The translations under genes and the position numbers were made by a program. 64,000 bases of DNA from positions 310,001-374,000 of the forward strand of contig JAGVSM010001386.1 of NCBI GenBank assembly GCA_022494885.1. Reading direction: 5' to 3'. Position 1 is the first letter of the stretch. Every line of letters begins with the position of its first letter. This stretch comes from Micrasema longulum. Its lineage: Eukaryota > Arthropoda > Insecta > Trichoptera > Brachycentridae. The notes under the pieces are model-generated. The model had not been told where the DNA came from. It saw nothing but the letters and a program-made list of their open reading frames with translations, and ran no database searches. Shown here piece by piece: positions 22,930 to 34,679 of the stretch.

Positions 22930-23140
22930 GTTTGAAACTAGAGACGATTTATATGCTCGGCATGTAGTGTTTAGCAAACATGGATATCATCAAATAGAAA
23001 ATAATTAATTAGTTACGTAAACCTTGAGAAATAAGCTTGCTTGCTTTAAAACCGGTTGGTTGAAAAAAAAATAAAATTACTGGTAAAAAACAAAGTTGTT
23101 TTATAATTTTACTACAATAAATAACCACAAAGCTAGTGTT
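22930..23140 (+). mobile_element. Penelope-like element terminus, family F, copy 1
   Basis: AATTAGTTACGTAAACCTTG, AAGCTTGCTTGCTTTAAAAC and CGGTTGGTTGAAAAAA match 38690-38830 in order. The shared AAGCTT..GCTTT hairpin next to AAACCGGT is the terminal motif type of the better preserved PLE ends in this window. The core bases are decayed in this copy. Confidence 0.5.
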
Positions 23141-23299
23141 TCAAACATAAAATTTCATTTAGATTTTTTTATTTGTTGAAAAAAATCCAAAACAAATTTT
23201 TGGCTCTTGTAAAGTTGCTACATGTCGCTTAGTAACTTTTCCTTTCCATCTCCGTTATAATTTTTTTTCAGTAGTTCTTTCCACACTGCGTGGCACTCA

Positions 23300-23540
23300 C
23301 CATTTTGCCTTTTTTTGAACATTTATATATCTTTAGTTCTTCTATCTATTATTTGAGGAGTTAAAGAGCAGGAACCTTTGTTAATACGTGTGCAATTCAG
23401 TGGACTGAATTATTTCACCTATATGCATACAAGGTGACGCATGAAATTTTTTTCAATTTTCATTCTTCAACTTGCACCAGTTCTTTACCTAGAATGTTAA
23501 TAACTCCTCTAGAGAGTTGTGAACCTCATTTATTTTGGTT
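23300..23540 (-). repeat. Family C repeat, degraded
   Basis: The plus strand shows CACCATTTTGCCTTTTTTTG, GTTAAAGAGCAGGAACCTTT and CAGTGGACTGAATTATTTCA, the complement of family C text. It ends with TAATAACTCCTCTAGAGAG in the other orientation, again a mixed copy. Confidence 0.55.
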
Positions 23541-23639
23541 ATGGTGTAAAATAAAAACAAAATACTAAAAAATAAACAAAAAAAGATTTCAAAAATAATA
23601 ACTCGTTTAGTCAATTGAGAAAAAGTATTTCCTAGTTTT

Positions 23640-23700
23640 TTTTCTTTGACTTGTGTTTCACAGTCAAGCGTCTAACCAACTGAGCCACGGCGCGTTTCAT
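23640..23700 (-). mobile_element. tRNA-like SINE head
   Basis: The complement reads CGTGGCTCAGTTGGTTAGAC, GCTTGACTGTGAAACACAAG, an A-box-like start with no matching acceptor end. No body was identified, so this is a partial SINE. Confidence 0.45.
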
Positions 23701-24784
23701 AACATAAAAATAATGTTATCTGCATCACATCTAACATAAATATACTTACATAAACTCTCATTGAAATAACTTCGAATTAACTACATTAAAACCAGTGTAA
23801 ATATCTGTTTCAATTATCAAAATAAAAATTTGAATCAAATATAGTTATTGAAATGAACAAGAGAAAACTTGTTACAATAAAAATAAATGTGAGAGTAAAA
23901 TAACATTGTTATGTAAAACCGATTAAATCAAATTGGCAACCCGGGATAGAGGGAATTTCGCGATGTCATTGCATGCACCCGTTATAATATAATATCAAAG
24001 TCGTAAAATATACAGCAGTAACTATCAAAAAAATTGTTAAAAATAATTTGCTTTTATACATTTATGGAAAATAAATGTTTTTAATCTGTGTCACTGAGGT
24101 TTTAATTAATATAATTAATGATATAAATGGAAAAAGTGAGTAAATTACAAAAGAGATGAAGAAAATGGAATATTAAAGTTATTTACAAAAACAGTCCACA
24201 TAGATTCAATTAATAATAATGTGTCCTACTTCAATCCAGTGTCAAGAATGTGCAGATTATACAACACCATTGAAAACGTAGAGATCGACATTTTTTGACG
24301 CTGGATTGTTTAGGTTTAAGAAGTTTATACAAAATGCGTGTTTATATTGATATATTAGTTGTGAACAATTAATTTTGATGGATTACATTGCTGATTTTGT
24401 TTCGATGCATATTTTGTTTGTTGTTTTTATTAGTATTTTATGAATTATTTTTATTAGTTTTATATTGATAAATGATTTTTTGAAAATAATTTAATTTTGA
24501 TAATTTTTATTATAAATTTTATTTAAAGACGTATTTTATTCATGTTTTTTTTATTATTAATTCGTGCAATTTTTGCCATTTTATTAAAATTTTAAAAATA
24601 ATTTAAATTCAATTTAAACATTTTTTTTGCTTCTTTGATATAAATATGCATTTAGTTAGTGTTTACAAGTAATTGATGAAAAATAAGTAGTGTCTATTTT
24701 TTTATAGTTTCAATATAAATGTGTATTATGTATTATTTTTTCATCGTTTGTAAACTAAATAAATAAATAAATTTACTGGTCATA
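23701..24784. other. AT-rich stretch, no gene seen
   Basis: Very A+T-rich apart from 23935-23985 (CAACCCGGGATAGAGG). No frame, repeat match or palindrome was recognised. Confidence 0.4.
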
Positions 24785-24935
24785 CGATCTGTCATGGACT
24801 GGTTTAAGTAGCCACTGCGCGCTGTCTAACATTTACCATTTTGCCTGCGTTTGAACATCCGTATGTCGTAAATACTTCCAACTGTTGATTTTCGTTCTTT
24901 TCCATCAAAAGAAAGTAGTGTTGCTTACCCTTAGT
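24785..24935 (-). repeat. Family C repeat copy
   Basis: The plus strand has CTGTCATGGACTGGTTTAAG, TAGCCACTGCGCGCTGTC, ACATTTACCATTTTGCCTGC and GAACATCCGTATG, the complement of the family C middle. Confidence 0.65.
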
Positions 24936-24989
24936 GGTATCTCCCTACCTATAACCCTTTCTCTGAGACTTAATTAAATTGATATATTA

Positions 24990-25860
24990 AGGATAATATT
25001 GCGAAAACCGTACAATCATCCGAGTGAAGGCCTTTTCAAATCCTTAGACGTCCTTGGCTTAAGGCAAATCTACATAAGGAAAGTAATACTTGACATCCAC
25101 AAAAATAGGAGCACTCAGGTGATTGTGAGTCATGCGCACTCAATCAGGAGTACAGTAAGAAACGATTTGATGATTCCAATAGCACGTACAGCGGTATTCC
25201 AAAAATCATTTCTATATAACGGACCTAAACTATAAAACCTGATACCGTGTTTTTGGAAATCTGATAAACCATCAGTACTGAAATAAAATATAAAAAATTT
25301 GGTTGACAGACATTGGAAGTAAGGAATCTGAGAATTTATTGAGGATAGTAATCTAAATATTATGCTATCCCATTGAATCATATATAGATTTATTGTATTT
25401 TTGCATGTGCATATATATTGTGTATGTATGTGTCTAAATATGTATATGTATGTATATATGTGTATAAATGCATATATGTGTATATGTATGTATGTAGTAT
25501 GTATGCTATATATTTATATATTTAATTGTATTTTTACATTTAATGTAAACTGTACTTTTTTTTTCTTTTCTTCTCTTTTGGGCTATAACTGTTTTTCTAT
25601 TTCTTCAATATTATTCTTATTTATAGGAAACATATTCGAAAACCATATTTGCCGCAACAAATCGGTTTCTTAGAACAGGCATTTGCCCATATAGGAACCG
25701 ATTGCTACATTAGGCATACTAATATTTCTGGTTTGCTGACCCTTCATATACTGAACCTACTCTTAGTACAAGCAGAATTTGCCAGAGTGTTTTTTGTGCC
25801 AATTTTGTAACAATGTATGTATAAACTAATAAATAAATTAAAAAAAATAATAACCTTCAA
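24990..25860 (+). mobile_element. LINE family J, C-terminal coding remnant and 3' UTR
   Basis: The frame 24999-25235 continues past stops to about 25320. It reads 'LRQIYIRKVILDIHKNRS', 'HSIRSTVRNDLMIPIARTA' and 'FQKSFLYNGPKL', then 'NLIPCFWKSDK' and 'NIKNLVDRHWK' after stops. The '(R)T...Q.SFLY.GPKLWN.IP' pattern is the conserved C-terminal tail of Jockey/CR1-group LINE proteins. A 3' UTR with TATG-rich simple sequence (25390-25530) follows, then text almost identical to 19150-19485, and an AATAAATTAAAAAAAA tail. The RT domain is absent (5' truncation). Confidence 0.72.
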
Positions 25861-26235
25861 ATAACCGGCGGTAAATGCATGATTATGGGATTTATCTTTT
25901 AGTGACTTATATGTAGGGCGTTGGAGTTTTATTTTAGCAAATTTTAAAATAACAACAATTATAATCTTATCTTACGTTTTTAATTTGATAAAATAACTAT
26001 GATGAACATAGGCTAATGTGATATAAGTAAATACAGTTTTGCAATCATTCGTGTTTGCAATGTGGTCAGGAAAATGAATGGCAATATTTGACGAAGGTCC
26101 TCTATATAATTTGCCAAACTCACAGAGAAAAAGGCAGTGAAAGTAGTAAAATTAAATTCAATTAAAATCGCGATAAATATTTAAAAAAAAAAAAGAGTAA
26201 CTCGTTTGCTTTTCCGTATGTGTTAAAACCAGTTT
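25861..26235. other. AT-rich stretch, no feature seen
   Basis: No coding frame or family match was recognised. Confidence 0.4.
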
Positions 26236-27020
26236 TGGGTTATTATTATTATTATTATTATGGATAACTTATATAGCGCCATTTTCGTAATAATATACCT
26301 AAAGGGCGCTTTACATAGTGATTCTATTGTTAAATTAATTTAATTGAAGCTATTAAATTTGTAATTTAATTAAAACAATTTATTTTGTTGTCACGTGCTA
26401 CGGATTTATTCAAATGATTTAGAGAACAAGTGGGTTTAAAGTTTTTTCCGAAACATCACTTCACTTTCACAACCTCGCACCTCTGCTGGGAGAGCATTCC
26501 ATGCCATAGGGCCTGCGACCGCAAATGCGCGTTCGCTAAATTTAATGCGCTGTTTGCGTAGAGGTATAATAACTTTTCGTCTCGTCTTATACATAAGCCA
26601 ACAGAGTTTGTATTCGACCCTCTGTGGAAAACGTAGCCAGTGTAGTTCCCGAAGTAGTGGAGTGATATGACTGAACTTAGAGATTCCGAAAATAAGTCTC
26701 GCTGCAGCATTCAATACAGATTGTAGCGAGTCATTTTGTTCATTGGTAGACCTGCATAGATACCATTACAATAATCGACTCTAGACACTACCAACGCATT
26801 TATTAATTGACGGGCGGCATCAACCGGCAAATTTTTGCGTATGCATTTAATTTGTATCAGCTGGTAGAAGCATGAACTTATCGTTCTACTAATTTGAGCG
26901 CCAAGAGAAAGGTCAGAATTAAGTAAAACTCCCAGTAGTTTAACGGTGGGTAAAGCGGTACTCCCTACATTGAGTAGAGCCGTATCCTGGATAAAATTCT
27001 GTCGTCTGGCTGAAGCCACC
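26236..27020 (-). pseudogene. L2/CR1-like LINE, C-terminus and 3' tail
   Basis: The frame 26711-27019 reads 'LPTVKLLGVLLNSDLSLGAQ', 'ISSCFYQLIQIKCIRKNLPV' and 'LVVSRVDYCNGIYAGL'. The frame 26436-26714 reads 'NAAARLIFGISKFSHITPLL', 'LHWLRFPQRVEYKLCWLMYK' and 'RAFAVAGPMAWNALPAEVRG'. This order (LGV..D..L; R.DYCN; NAAAR; F.HITP.L..LHWL; FAVAGP..WN.LP) is diagnostic of L2/CR1-type LINE C-termini. Between 'YKTRRK' and 'VIIPLRKQR' roughly 60-80 residues usual in the family are missing; the copy at 36664 shares that text, so the short form is a family trait. The 3' UTR ends in GGCGCTATATAAG (complement) and a TTA repeat tail at 26240-26260. Confidence 0.85.
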
Positions 27021-27229
27021 CACAGTTGTTCAGTTATGTGGAGGAAGTACTTTTACTGTTGATTTTTATGAACTTAAAAAGCTGAAATTTTTACGTACTG
27101 ATGCGGGTATTCATACATATTAAATACTATGTAGGCAACAATGCCTGAAAATATTTATGTACTTTTTTAAACCAGCTTGTTATCTTAACAATATTTTGAG
27201 TTTTAAATGTGGATAAAGCCTGAAGTTTT

Positions 27230-27370
27230 GAATTGGAAATATTTATGTTCAGATATAAGCAGAATGGTAAATGTTACAAAGTCCATAAAGTGGCCGCTTA
27301 AACCCGCCAAATACAGATCATTAGCTCTAAAAATGTCTTGACTTCCATATTCGTTCCATTTTTTTTTTCC
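27230..27370 (+). repeat. Family C repeat copy
   Basis: AGCAGAATGGTAAATGTTAC, AAAGTGGCCGCTTAAACC and GTCTTGACTTCCATATTC follow the family C order. Confidence 0.6.
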
Positions 27371-27599
27371 ATACATATATTAACATAGATTTTAATTACA
27401 AAAATATACGAGTACTTTAAAATACACCATAAAATTATGTTATACCGTAATTTGGAAAAAATACCCACAAAGACTTCAGCGTCCGAGCGTGGGCCATTTC
27501 TTTTTCAATAATTTATAAGTTTATCGTATATTAATATGGTATGACATAACCACGAAAAAAAAACAATATCGTCTGAAAAATTTGCAAAACTCCAATCTC

Positions 27600-29105
27600 C
27601 AAATAAATAAATAAATATAGGACAAGAAATAGAAATAGGATAAGACTACCACTTAAGAAAAAAACAAAATCACAAAATAGCTTAATGTATAAAGGGTTAA
27701 AACTGTATGATGAGATGCCTGAAAGTATGAAGAATGAAAGAAAACTTACGGATTTAAAAAAAAAAAGTTATGTTTATTGTAATAATGTAGTTATTTATTT
27801 ATTTAATTTTACAATACGCCCAAGGGGCATTTACAAAAAATATACAGTTAGGTACAAACATAGTGCGTAAAAATTTAAAAGATAAACAATACATTTAGAA
27901 ACAATAAGAAGCATACTGCCATGCAAAATAAAAAGTAAACCTTTCCATAGTAAAAAGCAAAAAAATAATTTTATATGGATATAATAAAAGTAATTGAATT
28001 AAAAAGCAAATTGTAAGTAACTTGTAAAGAATTCAAACAAAAAAATAAATACATTTTCGTATACTTATAAGCATAAAAATAAATATACAGGTAACTACAA
28101 ACAAAGAAAGTAATAATTTTATAAATACACAACACATTAAAAGAAATAAAAAAAGATTTTATATACATGTAGAAACAATAAAAAGCAAACTGCAATGCAA
28201 AATAAAAGCGAAACTTTGCATTAAAAAAAAAGATTAAAAAATATGAATATAAGAACAATGTTAAAATTAAAAAACAAATTGTAAATAACTTGTTAAGAAT
28301 TCTAAATATATATATACACACATATATACACATATATACGTATAAAAAAAAAATGTTATTAACAAATTAATCTTAAAAACAAATAATGAAAATTAGTTAA
28401 CAGTAAGTATATGTGTGAAAATAATATAATATACGGTACACAAAAATATTTGATAAATTAATATCAGAGAGATAAGATAATAATTAAACATCAAAAACAG
28501 AGAAAGAATTGTATGAAAAAGAAAGTTTTATTACGACATTAATAATTTGTTTCAAACAGTGCATTTAAGGACGTTTTAAAATTGATAATTGTCGTATTAA
28601 AAATGTCTATTTCACAAGTAAATTTGTTGGCTAAGGAATGTAAACGCGGAATCGGAGAGTGTCGTGCATAGTTAGAACCCACGTATGTACTCGTAGTTGC
28701 AAACAACTCCGTACTTCTAGTGACTCGATTAGGTATTTTGAAGTTAATGAGATTCAGGAGTTCACAACAATCGAGCTCCGAATTTAAAATTTAAAATAAA
28801 AAAAGGAGGTCATTTATTTTTCTACGATCTTCTAATAAAATTAAATTTAAAGTGTCTAATAAATACGTGTAATTTATGTTATCTAAGGGAATATTTAATT
28901 TAAAATTTACAAATCTCAAATACTTTTTTTGAATTCTCTCTATGTTCTTAATGTGTAATTTATACAGAGGAGACCACACAATGGAATTATATTCTAACTA
29001 TATTCTACGATGTAAGAAATATTTAATAAGTATTTGTTATAATTGTAAATATATTAGTTAATATACAATGTAATATTAACTAACTTAAGTAAATAAATAA
29101 ATATA
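27600..29105 (+). mobile_element. LINE family K 3' end, interrupted by another LINE
   Basis: The frame from about 27620 to 27780 ends 'SLMYKGLKLYDEMPESMKNE', matching the C-terminal tail of the minus-strand copy at 48597-48992. The text then breaks at about 27785 into an AATA-type tail belonging to a minus-strand LINE. Family K 3' UTR text resumes after 28985 (TTAACTAACTTAAGTAAATA ending 29105), as it does at the 48520-48600 end. The two halves fit one element split by a later insertion. Confidence 0.6.
27786..28985 (-). mobile_element. LINE family L, C-terminal remnant and long 3' UTR, nested
   Basis: The frame 28791-28979 (-) reads 'MWSPLYKLHIKNIERIQKKY', 'LRFVNFKLNIP' and 'LLDTLNLILLEDRRKINDLL'. 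After a frameshift at 28790 it continues 'NSELDCCELLNLINFKIPNR', 'YARHSPIPRLHSLANKF' down to about 28545. These are the usual C-terminal motifs of Jockey-group LINEs ('WSP.Y..H...IE..Q.KFLR', 'LNLL.LE.RR...D'). The 3' UTR (27786-28540) is A/T-rich, with no real frame at 27971-28333, and ends in AATAAATAAATAA. It sits inside a plus-strand LINE of family K. Confidence 0.72.
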
Positions 29106-29289
29106 AAAATTTTAAAAAATTACACTGCTTTTTCACCCTCCTGTTAAAATTTTATTTTTGGAGATTGGAGTTTTGCAAGTAAGTCAAACGATATGCTGCT
29201 ATTACAAAAACAGGTTTTATTTGCTGTATGTATTTTATATTTAATTTTATTTAAAAAAATAAAAATGTGTATCTGTTCCATCCATGGTA

Positions 29290-29390
29290 CAATTTCCGCG
29301 TTATTCAACCCTGTTGTAAAATTTTGACATAACTAACTCCCTAGAGGGTAAAATTCAGTCATTGTCTACAAAAATTTAGACAAACGTTAA
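29290..29390 (+). repeat. Family C repeat fragment
   Basis: CCCTGTTGTAAAATTTTGAC, TAACTCCCTAGAGGGTAAAA and TTGTCTACAAAAATTTAGAC match the right part of family C. Confidence 0.55.
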
Positions 29391-30059
29391 ATAACCTACA
29401 AGAATAAAAAAATATCAAAACTGTTATTTTGATCCATTAAAAAACATAACATATTTTTTTAATTATTAACCGGCCATTTTGAGGCCATTTTCTACGAGTT
29501 TTATCTTAGTCACTTTTTTAAAATGGGAATCAATTTATCGGAATGAGCTTTTTATTCGTAAGTTCTGTGCACTATCAAGAACCCACAGCCTGATTTATTA
29601 TTATCGGGGTATTTCTAAATCTTTTATTGCTTATACTTTGGTATACATACCGAAACATGATAATATTTTTCATTGTCAGGCAAACTTTTTCTCGTTGTGA
29701 AAAATGCACAGCATGATCAAACATTCTTTTTTTTCTTTTATGTGCACAATACAAAATGTCTAAATGGCACAAGAAAAAGTACGAAAATATAAAAAACCCA
29801 GAAGAAAATACATTTTTTCTGTAAAGTATAGTATAACGAGTATAGTCTCAGGAAACATTAAGAAAATATACGTGAGCCTTATACACCTCGAACGACTAAC
29901 CTTGAACTACAATGATCAAATGCTGCATTCGTCAGGTTAAAAATTTTTCGTGTTAAAACCTCAAAATCATTAAAAAAACCCGAAATCAAACTTTAAAAAA
30001 AATCTTCTATCGCATAAAGTAAATCAAATAAAAAAAAACTATACAGTTTAATCTAAATG
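29391..30059. other. AT-rich stretch, no gene seen
   Basis: Overlapping frames on both strands (29479-29700 plus, 29575-29772 minus) have no motifs and shadow each other. Confidence 0.4.
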
Positions 30060-30770
30060 TTAACAAATCACAACAGGCATGGAGAATACTTTAGAGAAGG
30101 TAATATAGAAGTCTAGGCATTTAGATGGCTAATGACCTGTCATTGGCTGGTTTAAGTGGCCACTTTACACACTGTGTAAAATTCATCATTTTGCCTATGT
30201 TTAAACATCCATATTTCTTCAATTTTTCCATTTTATGATTTAAGTAAAGTTAAAGAGCTGAAACCTTAATTGTTGTGAAGATATTCATCTGACTGAATTA
30301 TTTAACATACTAGGTAATTATTTAACATACTAGGTAACGTAAGAAAAAAATTTCATAATTTTTTTAATTATTCTTAGACCAGTTAGTTCTGTTACAATAT
30401 TTAGGTTTGTTCAAATGTTTGTAGACAAAATGCTGGATTTCGCCCCCCGGGAGTCATTAAGATTAACGAATTACAACAGGGATGGAGAATACCTTAAAGA
30501 AGGGAATATGGAAGTCTAGATATTTATAAGGCTTATGACCTGTCATTAGAGTTGAATCTTGAATTTGTCGCAACAGAGAGGAAATACATTTCCGAGAAGG
30601 GAATATCTAAGTTTTGGCATTTAAAGAGCTTATGACTTGTCATTCGCTGGTTTAAGTAGGCACTTTACAGATTATGTGTGATTCTTCATAGTGTATATGC
30701 TAAAGAACTCACATTTCCTCTACTCTTCCAACTATTGACTTTTATGGACATAAAGAAAAACATATTGGTT
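30060..30770 (-). repeat. Family C repeat, two adjoining copies
   Basis: The plus strand shows AAGTCTAGGCATTTAGATGG, CTGTCATTGGCTGGTTTAAG, TGGCCACTTTACACACTGTG, AGTTAAAGAGCTGAAACC and CATCTGACTGAATTATTTAA (30100-30340). The order is repeated with losses at 30400-30770. A short direct repeat (AATTATTTAACATACTAGGT twice) sits at 30297-30337. Confidence 0.65.
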
Positions 30771-31200
30771 TGCAGTCTGAGCAATTTATTTATTTATTTT
30801 ATTTTATTTGGGATTTTTACAGCTATTACAAAAAAAAAATAATGAGAAAAATATTAACAATGCTAAAGCCAATTAAAAAAATCCACTGTAAATATAATGA
30901 CACATAATATATAAGAAAATAAGTTTCGTAATTGTATTTTTGTGACGTTTGTATTCATGTGTATGTGAATGTGAATGTGTGTATGCGTGAATGAATAAGG
31001 GAGAGGATACATGTGCGTGTGGGAATGAATGAGGGAGAGGGTGCGTGTGTGTCACTAAATCACGTTCACGTTCAGTGTAGTTACCCCTTAATTAATATTT
31101 TACACCTACCTTGCCAAAAATTGAACCTAAGACATCAAGCATGGTGGGAAAACGCACTAACTACTCCAGTGCGATAGCACGCGTTCTGGGCTTTGATTCT
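30771..31200 (-). mobile_element. Composite of LINE-type tail, GT-rich run and SINE head
   Basis: A TTTATTTATTTTATTTTA run at 30785-30810 resembles the complement of a LINE A-rich tail. It is followed by GT-rich simple sequence (30950-31055), which produces a His/Ser-rich spurious minus frame. A tRNA-like SINE head (complement) lies at 31115-31180, with ATTGAACCTAAGACATCAAG, CATGGTGGGAAAACGCACTA and ACTACTCCAGTGC. Confidence 0.4.
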
Positions 31201-31711
31201 AGTTTATGCTCAGAAGTTTATATTTAATCCGCCCGGGCACAGAAAATAAAGATAGATTTTTTTATATTTTTTTATAGTGAAATGTCCACTGCACACCCTT
31301 ACCTAAACGCCGCATTTTTTTTAGAGTTAATACAAAAATGTCGAGTGCGAGATAAAGGCGGTTGATTCAAGTTTAGGGTCCCGAAGTTCCGGCAGAATAT
31401 TCCGGCTCAAAGAATTCTAAAGTATAACAGTTGTTTGCAAAGGAAGCTGCTTCGGTTGTTGGTCGTTGGTTGATATTGGTCGGTTGTCGGTTGTTGTCGT
31501 AAGGAAGGGAACTGAAATATTACAACGTAAATTATTTTTATTGTTACGACTGTTCCTGAGTCTTTACTTTGGAGTAAATATACAAAATTCTTTTGATTTT
31601 ACAAAAAAGGTTTTTTTATGAAACAGTCTTAAGTTTTGAGGTTTTTTTGTGGAAAATTTTCACACATGTACTATGTTTATAATGTATTGCGCATTTACTA
31701 GGTTGTTTCTA
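31201..31711. other. Unassigned stretch
   Basis: No coding frame. A GGTTGTTGGTCGTTGGTTG-like low-complexity run at 31455-31500 was noted. Confidence 0.35.
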
Positions 31712-32330
31712 CTACTACTACTCCCATCACGATATTTCCCCGTAGGGGTAGGTAGAGAATAAACCGCCACACACGTCTATCTTGGTATATATTCCTAGCT
31801 TCTCCTACATTCATACATCTTGTCATACACGTATGAATGTAAGAACCCTTCGGTTTTGTCGGCTTTTAACATGACCAGACTTAAGATTTTGGTTCATCTG
31901 ATCATGCTACGTCTTCTTTGGTCGTCTTCGTCTTACGTCACGGTTCATTTTTGCCATATATACTTGTTTTACAATGTTTTCGTCGTCCATGCGTTCTACA
32001 TGACCAAACCATCTCAGAGACTTTATCTTAATCTTATCAATTATAATTGACTAAGATTTATGCTCTCGCCTGATTTCATCATTCGTAACCCTGTCATACA
32101 TTGATTTCCCACATATTTGTCTAAGAGATCGCATTTCAACCACGTTCACTCAGCTTTCATCCTCCCTCTGCCAGTTCTATGTTTCACTTCCATACATAAG
32201 TGTTGGGACTAACACTCCGTTGAGCACAGCCAGTTTGGCTTTGATTGACATATTTTTATTTGTAATTACCGTGCTTATCCATTTAGATGTCCGCATTCAC
32301 TTTACTTTTGCTTTGTTAAATTTATTGCTA
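31712..32330 (-). pseudogene. RTE-like LINE, subfamily b, 3' end copy
   Basis: The complement gives broken pieces of the same C-terminal order as 16577-17785: the CATTTGTCTAAGAGATCGCA block ('MRSLRQ'), TCTACATGACCAAACCATCT ('RWFGHVERM') and a degenerate 'RPRKT'-like block. It ends at CCCCTACGGGGAAA-type text and an AGT trinucleotide tail (31708-31722 on the plus strand as CTACTACTACTAC). More diverged copies of the same subfamily are at 36228-37180 and 44078-44550. A 10 bp inverted repeat (31808-31817 / 31831-31840) sits inside. Confidence 0.72.
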
Positions 32331-33059
32331 CCTACTGAGCACTAGTGAAAATGTTGTAATTACCCTACTGTGGGTACAATCATTTTCTTTCCGGCGCAAT
32401 AACAACTTAACTGTCACTAAATGTACATTGTACATGCGATTTCAATATTTTCAGGGCAATCGCTGACAAGTTATTTGAGCTATCAATGAGTCATTCCAAT
32501 CCACAGTGTCGCGCTATCGTGTGAATCAATAATCAAGAAACCGACAAGTGCCGATCTGAACACAAGTCTGATAGAACCTGCCGAGAGGGAGAAATTCGAA
32601 CACTGAGGTGTCAAGAATTCCAGTACACGGTAGGTAATGGCATTAATTTGTTTTTGGGCACGGTGGCAAAGTAAATGAAGATAACGCATAGCAACGTCTA
32701 ATCCGAGAACCAGCAAAACAAAGTAAAATTCTAGCGTCGGTCTGCTATCTGGCAAATGGCACGATCATATTGTTTTGATTAAAATTTACGTACTTCAATT
32801 AATGTTCATTGAGGTATATTGAAATCATTCTGATACAGAGAAAAATCGATTGGAAAACTTAAACACGTTAAAATATAAAAGGTCTGTTTATCTGCTGGGC
32901 CCAATTAGCGCTTTCATTGAAAAAACATATTTGGACTGATAAATACTGTAATTAAAATAAAATTGAATTATTTTAAACCATTTATTACTTAATAGTGTTA
33001 TATAATGGAGAAATTTGTTAATCAATTCGTTTTGTCGTTTAACAATATTAAAATACATA
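32331..33059. other. Unassigned stretch
   Basis: A 90-residue minus frame at 32483-32755 has no recognisable domain and no repeat partner in this window. It could be a fragment of anything, so I do not call it. Confidence 0.3.
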
Positions 33060-33210
33060 TAAAAACGTTAGAACAGAGAAAAGAAACATTTTAACAAGAT
33101 AATGTAGAAGTTTTGGGATGTGCAGGGCTAATGAATTATCATTGGCTGGTTTAAGTGACCACTTTACAAACTGTGTAATATTCACCATTCTGTCTTTTTT
33201 GAGATGAGAT
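33060..33210 (-). repeat. Family C repeat copy
   Basis: The plus strand has TTATCATTGGCTGGTTTAAG, TGACCACTTTACAAACTGTG and TATTCACCATTCTGTC, the complement of the family C middle. Confidence 0.65.
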
Positions 33211-33324
33211 TATTATTTTTATTTATGATATAATATTTGGTTTTACTTTTCATATCACATTACGTTACATATTTTATTAGTAAAACATATTTCCAATCAG
33301 CAAAAGTGCTGGTATTAGGGGATG

Positions 33325-33830
33325 TAATATATTATGACACCATTAACAGGCTACAATATTACTGGCTCAGTATCAGGCATAGAAGAAACATTCACATTCT
33401 ATCACTTCCTTACAATATTTTGAATAATTCTACTTTGCCTGTTTATCTGAAAGAACTTTTCCAACCTCTTTTATAATACGGGCTATCATAGCTGCTCGTT
33501 TATGGAATAATCTACTCACTAATGTTAGAGACGCCCCATTTAAATCAAGATTGAAATGTCACTATCTGAGTGCTTGAGTTTTTGCCGTTTTCTTTTTTTT
33601 CCATCCCATCCCTTCTCCTCTCCTCTTTTCATTGTAAAGTGTATATTTTTACTTAATTTTTATTTTAAACTTTTGTGATAAATTATAAGATTCTGCATAA
33701 TTACCTAGAAATGGTCCATGTACTTGTATTTTTTGCTAACTGAACGGTTTGGGTAGGTATGAAAAAATTGCCTTAGATGTATTTAAATTGTTTAATAAAT
33801 CAATGTTTAAAGTAAACAAAAAAAACAGCA
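33325..33830 (+). pseudogene. LINE family M, C-terminal remnant and 3' UTR
   Basis: The frame 33237-33476 ends 'YYWLSIRHRRNIHILSLPYN' and 'ILNNSTLPVYLKELFQPL'. After a frameshift it continues 'IIAARLWNNLLTNVRDAPFK' and 'SRLKCHYLSA'. The pattern 'W..I..RR..H.LSLLY.IL..S.P.YL..RF' then 'A.RLWN.LP..IR' and 'FK.RLK..YL' is the standard end of Jockey-group LINE proteins. About 70 residues usual between these blocks are missing. A 3' UTR and AATAAATC-type end follow by 33830. Confidence 0.62.
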
Positions 33831-34029
33831 CATGTCACTCATCACATGGGCTGTAAAAATAGTTTTTAAAGGTGTTGTTAATAAGTATGTCAATGGTTTC
33901 TTTATCAAGTTTTTTCAATGTAAATTTTTAAACTTTATTGCTGAATACAAAACGTTTTTTTTTTTAATTTGGTTGATCTGAGATTGTTCGTAAGTAAAAT
34001 TTTTTGACGCACTTGTATTTTTTGAGTGC

Positions 34030-34110
34030 CATTCTTTCATTTGGTGATCTTTACAAAGTTAAAGAGCTGAAACCTTTATTGATGCGGGTGAAATTCTGAC
34101 CACATAAAAT
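34030..34110 (-). repeat. Family C repeat fragment
   Basis: AAAGTTAAAGAGCTGAAACC, TTTATTGATGCGGGTG and AAATTCTGACC are the complement of the left part of family C. Confidence 0.55.
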
Positions 34111-34679
34111 ACACAGAAGTGATACGCGCCCGATAGCTCTTTGACAGAACGGACCACAATACGACATAACCCTGTAATATATAAGAAACCCTGCCTTTAT
34201 AATTATACTAAAATTCACAAAATCTGGCGGCTGACAACCCTTTATTAAGTTAAAGCTTCCTGGAAATCCCTGAGAATTGAATCGGTCGTTTGAAAAACCC
34301 CACAAGCTAGGTTTTTGGCGGATGTGACTTTGACTTTGAACACACTTCATTCCATTAAGAAACCAATGTTTTCTAAAAAAATACAATTTAATACTAATAC
34401 TAATACTAAACAAGTACGGTAAAATCTAGAAAACCTACATTTTTCGAATACTGTTGAAATCATTGACTTTTTTATTTTAATTACCTGCACTTAAATAATA
34501 CTTATTGTTATTATTTTTTTTACCTAAAACATTGATTTTTTTTATTATATTTGAATTTATACCTACCACCTATTTTAATGTAATATTTTATTTTTATTTA
34601 TGTATATCAAAGCATAATGTAATTTGATACTATAAAAAAAAATATATGTTAAACTATTTATTAGATGCATATTATTTAA
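34111..34679. other. AT-rich stretch, no gene seen
   Basis: The 120-residue minus frame 34051-34413 begins in family C text and carries no recognisable domain. I regard it as chance. Confidence 0.35.

Noticed and set aside
32483..32755. 90-residue minus frame as a host exon
   Set aside because: No recognisable domain, no partner copy, no splice-like borders.
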